Source of the DNA: a virus
IMG/VR virus record: IMGVR_UViG_3300024518_003916
Span: 1 to 45,816 of that record
Strand: one strand, 5' to 3'
Length of the DNA: 45,816 bases
The notes beneath the pieces are model-generated. The model was not told where the DNA came from and did no database searches. It saw nothing but the letters and a program-made list of their open reading frames with translations. The position numbers and the translations under genes were made by a program. Positions 40,561-45,816 of this stretch are shown piece after piece (the first letter of the stretch is position 1; the number at the start of each line of letters is the position of its first letter).

Positions 40561-40974
40561 CTATGCCCAGTTCATGTCGAGGGCTTGAATCGGGAATAGC
40601 GCCTGTTGTCCGCTCGTGATGTCGGCGGAGTCATCTAGGGCCGTGCGGCCAAAGTAGGGCGTCGAGTCCGTGAGGTGGCCGATCAGAGCGATCCACCCGA
40701 CGTCCCCCCAGTCAGCCGTCGCCACACCGAAATCGATCACGACGTTATTGGACCGTGAGACGGGAGGGGACGTGCCCAGGGTCACATACAGCATATTGTC
40801 AGTAAGAAGCTGTCGCTCGTAGCTGCCTCCGGACACCTCGACCCCGCCCAGTGACGTGTAGCCTGGGTCCGACAAGAACAAGCCAGCGTAGAGCGCCGCC
40901 GGGGCCGTGTAATCAATTGCGTCGACTAGATGTCGAGACAGCGCGTACCCGTAGATCCTGGACGCATCCGACAT
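40561..40974 (-). CDS. small virion surface protein (fibre-type)
   Basis: 137 residues. The order ALYAGLFLSDPGY, EVSGGSYERQLL, NNVVIDFGVATADWGDVGWIALIG is the pattern of a small beta protein found beside phage fibre genes (LYxGLxxxxP...EVxGxxYxRQ). Probably a virion surface component related to the two genes that follow it. Confidence 0.7.
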   Translation of the reverse strand: MSDASRIYGYALSRHLVDAIDYTAPAALYAGLFLSDPGYTSLGGVEVSGGSYERQLLTDNMLYVTLGTSPPVSRSNNVVIDFGVATADWGDVGWIALIGHLTDSTPYFGRTALDDSADITSGQQALFPIQALDMNWA

Positions 40975-40983
40975 CGGCGCCTC

Positions 40984-42390
40984 CTACTCGTCGGGCTCTG
41001 GTTCTGGCGGCGGTTCCGGAGGCAGTAGGTCGTCCAGCTCGTCCTCGCCGCCACCTCGTCCTGAGGCGTCCACCTCGTCCTCCTCTGGAGCGTCCGGGAG
41101 CCCCATGAGGGAGCGGACCACGTTGATCGCCGGATCGTCCGGGCCGAGTGGGGCGCCGGCCGTCGCGAGGTCTCCCAGGGCCGCCGTGAGTTGTTCGACA
41201 TCGCGGAATTGCATCTCCTCCGGGGTGAGCGTCGGCCACAGATCTCGGGCGATCCCGTTGAGAGTGCAGATCGTCTCCACGAGGTCGGTCTGGTATGCCT
41301 GGGCCAGCTCGGTCAGCGCGGAGTCGATCACGACGGCGAGCTGGTGAGACTTGTCCCTGGCCAGCGCGAGGGAACCGACGTTCGCCCCTCCCAGGAGGAT
41401 CCCCTCGGTCCCGAAGAGCCTGGCGATCTCTCTCTGGAGCCGCTCGACCGCGGCCGCAATCGCCTGGAGGCTCATGGATCCGCTTCCCGTCAGTAGCTCG
41501 ACGTCCCACAGAGGGACGCCGCTCGGCGCTTTGGTCTCGCCCTGGTCGCGGTAGGTCGCGGAGTCGAGCATGACCCCGGTCTCCACTGAACGGATGTGCT
41601 GAGTCACGAAGTCCGTCAGAGGCTGGAGGATCGCGACCCGCTCGGCCTCCGTGATCTTCTTGATCCGCTTCATCTCGTCGAGGACGCCGTAGGGCGCTCG
41701 CGCCTTCGGGACACCCTGGAGGTCGGTCTCGAAGCCGACCGTCTCCAGTTGCTGGTAGCGCTGGAGGCGTGTCGCGGTCTCCGTGAGCTGCCGCGCGATG
41801 CCCAGGCCCTCTGGAGAGTCCGAGAGGGAGTCGTCGACCACGTAGGCGATCTTGGTCCTCGGCAGGTAGGCGAGCTTCTGGGTCGCCGGCATGAGCTGGA
41901 CGACGCCCACGACATGACCGGAGTCGTCGGTGTCCCAGCGCTCGATCGTGTGGGCCGGCCTGGCCTCGACATCGAGGAGGCCGATCTTCCCGTCGTCCCG
42001 CTTCTTCGCCGTCCACTCCTGGATCCCGAAGCCCCAATAGCGATACATGAGCCCGCGGCGGACGACCTGAGCCCAGGGCGTCCTCATGTCGCGGAGGACG
42101 TCGTCGACGAACTCGGCGGTCTCCACGGCGGCGGGCGTCTCGTCAGCGGCCTCCAGCGTCCACTTCGCCGACTGTCCGAGGTTCAGGTAGTAGCGGACCG
42201 AGGCCGCCACGACGTCGACGTTCACGAGATGGTCGGAGAAGGTCTTCCAGCGCGCGGTCCCTTGGACCTTGGCGTTCGTCTCATTGCGCTCGATGAAGCC
42301 CGAGAGGACGACGGTCCCGGAGGATCCGACTGTCTCGGTCGGACGGACCCGGCGGCGTAGCCGGCCGAGCCCGAAGAGTCCGTTCGCCAT
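40984..42390 (-). CDS. portal protein (DUF935/Mu gp29-like)
   Basis: 468 residues. The portal is the 12-fold ring at the packaging vertex. Typical features: the RRGLMYRYWGFGIQEW segment, a long helical clip/stem region, LFGTEGILLGGANVGSLALARDKS, and an acidic Pro-rich tail of about 45 residues. The pattern best fits the DUF935 portals. It follows the terminase gene by 3 bases. Confidence 0.85.
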   Translation of the reverse strand: MANGLFGLGRLRRRVRPTETVGSSGTVVLSGFIERNETNAKVQGTARWKTFSDHLVNVDVVAASVRYYLNLGQSAKWTLEAADETPAAVETAEFVDDVLRDMRTPWAQVVRRGLMYRYWGFGIQEWTAKKRDDGKIGLLDVEARPAHTIERWDTDDSGHVVGVVQLMPATQKLAYLPRTKIAYVVDDSLSDSPEGLGIARQLTETATRLQRYQQLETVGFETDLQGVPKARAPYGVLDEMKRIKKITEAERVAILQPLTDFVTQHIRSVETGVMLDSATYRDQGETKAPSGVPLWDVELLTGSGSMSLQAIAAAVERLQREIARLFGTEGILLGGANVGSLALARDKSHQLAVVIDSALTELAQAYQTDLVETICTLNGIARDLWPTLTPEEMQFRDVEQLTAALGDLATAGAPLGPDDPAINVVRSLMGLPDAPEEDEVDASGRGGGEDELDDLLPPEPPPEPEPDE

Positions 42391-42393
42391 GCG

Positions 42394-45021
42394 TCACCCC
42401 CCTCGGATGATCTGCGGCGCCGAGGGCACCACGTCCTGGCCTTCGATTAGGATGGCGCGAGCATAGGCCCTAGAGGCAGCGTCGACGAGGTCCTTGAAGT
42501 CGGATCTAGGGAAGCGAGTCGCCTCGGCGATGAAGGTGGCCGTCCAGGGGCCGCGGACGAGGTAGAGGTTCCCGTTCTCGGACTGAGCGGCGAGCGTCCT
42601 CGCGCGGGCCTCCTTCGAGCCCGTCTCCGTCGACGAGTGGACCTCGTAGCCCTGGAGCTTCCCGGCCAGGTAACTCTTCTGGCTCTTCCCGGCCTGTCCT
42701 GGGTCCTGGGGGAAGTCGATCACGACGCCATAGCCGTCGATCTCGGCCGTGTCCTCCATCCAGGTCTCGACCTTCCCTGGCGTCCCCTTCATCCGGTCGG
42801 CGTCGGAGATGTAGACGTTCCCGTCCAGGACGGCGATCTTCGTGTTCGCCGAGTAGGCGCTCGATGCGTCCTCGGAGGCCGCGAGGTCGTACCCCCGGCA
42901 GAAGGCCAGGCCGGGCGGGAGTTCGGAGAACTCGATGAGCTGGAAGTCCTTCTTCTGGAACATGCCGCCGCCGCGAGGCGTGGGGCTCTGGTCGAGCTGG
43001 CTGGACTCGGCGTAGCTCCCGCCGAAGGCTCGGAGAGGGGCCTTTAGCTTCTTCTCGACGGCCTGGCGACTGAAGCGCTCGGGCGCGAGGAGCTGATCCT
43101 TCCGCTTCCTCCAGTCCTGGCTCGTGAGGAGGCGGACCGGGCCGACCTTCTCCGCTCCGTCCGGGATCGGGGTCTTCGCGTCGAGCCACGTCGGGATCGG
43201 GAGGTCCTGGGTGTGGACGAGGCGGACCCGGCGCCTCGGGACGCCCTTCCTGGGGACGGTCGTGAAGCAACGACGGCCCGGGGTGAACTCCATCGGGAGG
43301 CAATTCCCAGAGATCGAGACGCGGCCATTCCTGCGGACGACGAGAGCGGTCGACGGAACCGAGACGCAATGGACCTCCCCGTCGTAGTCGCGCCTCGTGG
43401 TGTGGCGCTTCCCGATCTTCGACCATGATTTTCGCGGCCTCCCCGGCTTCTTCGATCGACGGAGAGTTAGGAAGTGCATCGGCTCGCCGTGCTGGGCCCT
43501 CGTGACGGCCGAGGAGGCCCATCCGACCTTCAAGGCCGCCTCCTGGAGATCGTCGATCATGCCACGGGATCGAGACGAGATGGATGGCCTGTCGCCCCGG
43601 ATCCCTCCTCGGTGGCCGTCTCCGTCGATGTACGCCTCCAGGAACGCCCAGAGATTCTCTGGCCCCATTTCCAGGAGCGCCCGGGGTGCCATCTTCGTCC
43701 AGGATGATCCGAGAGGGCGGAGCGACCGAGCCAGGGCCTTCGATCCGATCGTGAAGTAGGCGCGGCGGCCGTCGGGGCGCTCGTTGTATCTGAACGGGAA
43801 CGGGGACCGCTCCAGGATCTCGCGAATCCGTTCGGCCTTCGGCCCGATGTTCTGGGCGATCGAGGTGTAGCCGCCGGAGACCGAGGCGTTCCCCTCCGAG
43901 AGGTACCACCCCAGGAACTCCGCATAGGTCCGCGGGTCCCAGATCCGGCCCCCGAGTCGGACCGGCTTGTCGACTCCCTCCCATGATCCGAGGGCCTGGG
44001 GAAGGTAGAAGTCCTGGGGGAGATCCTCGGCGCTCCGGACCCTCCAAGTCCCAGGGCCGTCATTCGAGTCGGCGTAGACCATCCGGTGATCCGGAGTCAC
44101 CACGAGATCCGCCGTCATGGACGAATACTCAATAACCGGCCCCTGGTATCGCTTTCGGAGATGTCCCGTAGGCCGCTCCCATCGTCCCGCCAGAGTCACA
44201 GGATCGACCCCCATCACCAGAGCGCTCCTCGGGAGATCCCGGAAGAGAGTCCAGCCGGCCGGCGTGAGGACCTCCGTCCGATCGTCATAACAGAGCCACT
44301 CGTAGCCCAGCTCCTCCCGGAGGATCAGGCCGGAGACGTCGGACTCGTGGGTCCTCTGCTGGATCACGACGATCGCGCTCTTGTCGATGTCGTTCAGCCT
44401 GGTCGGCAGGACCTCGGAGAACCAGAACAGGATGTCGTCCCGGATGACGTCGCTCTCGACCGTCTTCACGTTGTTCGGGTCGTCGACGATGAGGAAGTCC
44501 CCGCGCTCCCCCATCCCGACGCCGCCGACCGAGGTGGCGAGCTTGAAGCCGTGGTGGTTCGTGTGGTAGAGCGAGTCCGCGAAGGAGACGAGCTTGAAGC
44601 GGTCCCCCCAGTTCCGCCGATAGATCGGGGACTGGAGGAGGATCTTCGCCTTCCTGGAGTCGCGCCTGGTGAGGGCCTGGGCGTAGCTGAAGCCGACGAA
44701 GCGCTTGTCCGGCATGTCCCGGGGACCCCAGACCCAGGTCGGGAAGAAGACGTCCGAGAGGAGGCTCTTCGAGAAGCCCGGCGGGACGTTCATGAGGAGC
44801 CGGGGGATGTGGCCGGCCGCGACGGCCTCCAGGTGGTCGCAGATCGCGTCCCAGGACCGGCCCCGGACGAGGGGCTGGCGCGGCTCCAGGGTCTTCCACA
44901 TGAGCGAGCCGTAGTCGGAGAGACTGTTCTCGGCCTTCAGGCGCTCGGCCTCGCAGAGGAAGCCCTGGGGATCCTCCCGGACGGCCTCCAGGAGTTCGGG
45001 GTCGAGCGCGGGCGCGGCCAC
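42394..45021 (-). CDS. terL: terminase large subunit containing an intein
   Basis: 875-residue precursor; the mature terminase after splicing would be 545 residues. ATPase part: Walker A-like VPPGFSKS at 79-86, Walker B FLIVDD at 176-181, coupling motif VIQQRTHESDVSG at 219-231. Nuclease part after the intein: Asp712 (GYDLAASED), a VVIDFPQDPG strand, and Asp844/Asp847 near the end. The intein (residues 244-573) sits between the ATPase and nuclease parts, before Cys574. Start is a GTG abutting the small-subunit stop. Function: ATP-driven DNA packaging and cutting of concatemers. Failure to splice should block packaging. Confidence 0.92.
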   Translation of the reverse strand: MAAPALDPELLEAVREDPQGFLCEAERLKAENSLSDYGSLMWKTLEPRQPLVRGRSWDAICDHLEAVAAGHIPRLLMNVPPGFSKSLLSDVFFPTWVWGPRDMPDKRFVGFSYAQALTRRDSRKAKILLQSPIYRRNWGDRFKLVSFADSLYHTNHHGFKLATSVGGVGMGERGDFLIVDDPNNVKTVESDVIRDDILFWFSEVLPTRLNDIDKSAIVVIQQRTHESDVSGLILREELGYEWLCYDDRTEVLTPAGWTLFRDLPRSALVMGVDPVTLAGRWERPTGHLRKRYQGPVIEYSSMTADLVVTPDHRMVYADSNDGPGTWRVRSAEDLPQDFYLPQALGSWEGVDKPVRLGGRIWDPRTYAEFLGWYLSEGNASVSGGYTSIAQNIGPKAERIREILERSPFPFRYNERPDGRRAYFTIGSKALARSLRPLGSSWTKMAPRALLEMGPENLWAFLEAYIDGDGHRGGIRGDRPSISSRSRGMIDDLQEAALKVGWASSAVTRAQHGEPMHFLTLRRSKKPGRPRKSWSKIGKRHTTRRDYDGEVHCVSVPSTALVVRRNGRVSISGNCLPMEFTPGRRCFTTVPRKGVPRRRVRLVHTQDLPIPTWLDAKTPIPDGAEKVGPVRLLTSQDWRKRKDQLLAPERFSRQAVEKKLKAPLRAFGGSYAESSQLDQSPTPRGGGMFQKKDFQLIEFSELPPGLAFCRGYDLAASEDASSAYSANTKIAVLDGNVYISDADRMKGTPGKVETWMEDTAEIDGYGVVIDFPQDPGQAGKSQKSYLAGKLQGYEVHSSTETGSKEARARTLAAQSENGNLYLVRGPWTATFIAEATRFPRSDFKDLVDAASRAYARAILIEGQDVVPSAPQIIRGG
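43303..44292 (-). mobile_element. LAGLIDADG intein in terL (330 residues)
   Basis: Residues 244-573 of the terminase precursor. Block A begins with Cys244 (CYDDRTEVLTPAGW); block B has TPDH at 309-312; two LAGLIDADG helices are at about 369-377 (FLGWYLSEG) and 460-469 (FLEAYIDGDG), each with an acid residue for the homing endonuclease; blocks F/G read VHCVSVPSTALVVRRNGR and end in Gly572-Asn573, followed by Cys574 as +1 nucleophile. Penultimate His is replaced by Gly. Codon use looks like that of the host gene, which argues for long residence. Confidence 0.92.
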
Positions 45022-45558
45022 CTAGTGGACCTTCTCGTCGTCCCTGGCCGGCGCGTCCGACATCTCGGAGACGGCCCCCATCTGGCCCAGGGCGAGGGCG
45101 AGAGCTTCGAGCCCCTTGGCGTCCATCTTCTGGACGGCGGCCCTGGCCGTGTGGTTCACCTCGACGGCGCCCGTCACCTCTAGGGCCGTGGGCTTCACCC
45201 AGAGCCGGGACGTCAGGATCTCCATGAGCTGGGGATCGTGGTCCGCCCGAAGCGACCCGGAGAGGATCTTCCGACAGAGAGCCTCCATCTTCGGCATGAC
45301 CCGGCCGTCCGTGGTGCGGGCCTCTTCGGCGAGGATCCGCTCCATGGTCGTCTTCATCGAGTGGGCGCCCTTCTTCCGGCCGCCCGGGTTCCCGCTCTGT
45401 CCGGGCTTGAACTGGGCGGCCAGGAACTCGGGGGAGAAGTCCTGCTCTGGCGCCAGGACCTCGTCGGGCTCCAGGACCTCGCCCTGGGAGCGCTTCTTCC
45501 GGGCGCCCTTCTTCCTGGAGGCCTTCGTCTGGAGTCTCTTCCGGTTCGTCTTCGTCAT
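45022..45558 (-). CDS. terminase small subunit candidate (DUF5681-like)
   Basis: 178 residues. The N-terminal 30 residues are very basic; residues about 50-65 carry the FKPGQSGNPGGRKKG motif (DUF5681), common in proteins encoded directly before phage terminase large subunits. The rest is helical. No ideal ribosome-binding site is visible. The assignment as small subunit rests on the motif and position. Confidence 0.75.
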   Translation of the reverse strand: MTKTNRKRLQTKASRKKGARKKRSQGEVLEPDEVLAPEQDFSPEFLAAQFKPGQSGNPGGRKKGAHSMKTTMERILAEEARTTDGRVMPKMEALCRKILSGSLRADHDPQLMEILTSRLWVKPTALEVTGAVEVNHTARAAVQKMDAKGLEALALALGQMGAVSEMSDAPARDDEKVH

Positions 45559-45609
45559 GAGCCGAGGATCCCTAGCCCGGCCCCCTGCTCTGAGGGCTCG
45601 GGGTGGAGG

Positions 45610-45816
45610 TTAGCGGGGACGGCACTCGAAGCCCGTGAAGCTCGCCTTCGGGGCCTTCCGGACACGGAAGAAGCGGTCCAGGATGGCCTTCCACTCTGCG
45701 GGGCTCTTCGCTGCCCTGCCTCCTACGGCTGCGGTCCCTGAGAGCTTCGGATCGGAGAGGACGGCGACGAGCGCGATCGCCTTCGGCTCCAGGAGGCGGG
45801 CGATCAGGGCCAGGAT
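45610..45816 (-). CDS. partial protein running off the right end
   Basis: The last 68 codons of a leftward gene, without a start inside the window. The sequence is ordered: a Leu/Ala-rich helix (LALIARLLEPKAIALVAVL), then SPAEWKAILDRFFRVRKAP and a short GFECRPR end. If the two window ends are joined, the frame stays open and reaches an ATG at 22-24 (minus), giving a 76-residue protein. Family not recognised; a small DNA-binding or packaging protein before the terminase genes would fit. Confidence 0.5.
   Translation of the reverse strand: MLALIARLLEPKAIALVAVLSDPKLSGTAAVGGRAAKSPAEWKAILDRFFRVRKAPKASFTGFECRPR

Noticed and set aside
1-45816. tRNA genes, CRISPR arrays, insertion sequences, attachment sites, integrase
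   Set aside because: None recognised on reading either strand; absence by eye is not proof, and a tRNA scan was not possible.

Overview
This window looks like most or all of a tailed double-stranded DNA phage genome of high G+C (or a prophage cut out by assembly). It carries a near-complete set of head, neck and siphovirus-type tail genes plus lysis, recombination and replication genes, and almost no recognisable host genes. I saw no tail sheath, integrase, repressor, DNA polymerase, RNA polymerase or tRNA gene. The host is probably a Gram-negative bacterium: the lysis block ends with overlapping i-spanin and o-spanin-like genes, and one exported phage protein ends in a PEP-CTERM surface-sorting signal, which needs a host exosortase.

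Layout. (1) 1-1800: small uncertain genes and a 424-base non-coding stretch with phased short repeats. (2) 5639 down to 1807 (minus): early operon with a Toprim primase/RecA-fold helicase fusion and a RusA-type resolvase. (3) 5640-5793: divergent control region whose two transcripts carry the same 20-base leader ending in the start codon, so the region is bounded by a perfect inverted repeat. (4) 5794-13594 (plus): HNH endonuclease, YqaJ-type exonuclease, orotate phosphoribosyltransferase, RecT annealase, a winged-helix protein, an SMC-like ATPase, two small membrane/coiled-coil proteins and small zinc-ribbon proteins. (5) 45816 down to 13599 (minus): one long late operon. It runs terminase (large subunit interrupted by a LAGLIDADG intein), portal, surface proteins, neck adaptor, MuF, protease/scaffold, cement proteins, major capsid protein, connectors, tail tube, frameshifted tail chaperones, tape measure, tail tip, fibre, lysis cassette, and two paralogous structural proteins at its distal end.

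Genes are tightly packed, with many ATGA/GTGA/TAATG overlaps. The exonuclease, RecT and RusA genes imply recombination-dependent replication fed by the primase-helicase, with host polymerase doing synthesis. The late operon should build a head by protease-processed scaffold assembly and a long flexible tail (704-residue tape measure).

Most interesting items: the PEP-CTERM protein at the head of the lysis cassette; the terminase intein ending in Gly-Asn; the pyrE-type gene set between the two recombination genes; the mirrored leader; a complete -1 frameshift signal (Shine-Dalgarno-like run, slippery GGGAAAA, hairpin); three separate tandem gene duplications among virion genes; and a hydrophobic hairpin inside a tail-tip protein. 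The right-end partial gene stays open if the two window ends are joined, which would fit a circularly permuted complete genome, but this is weak evidence.
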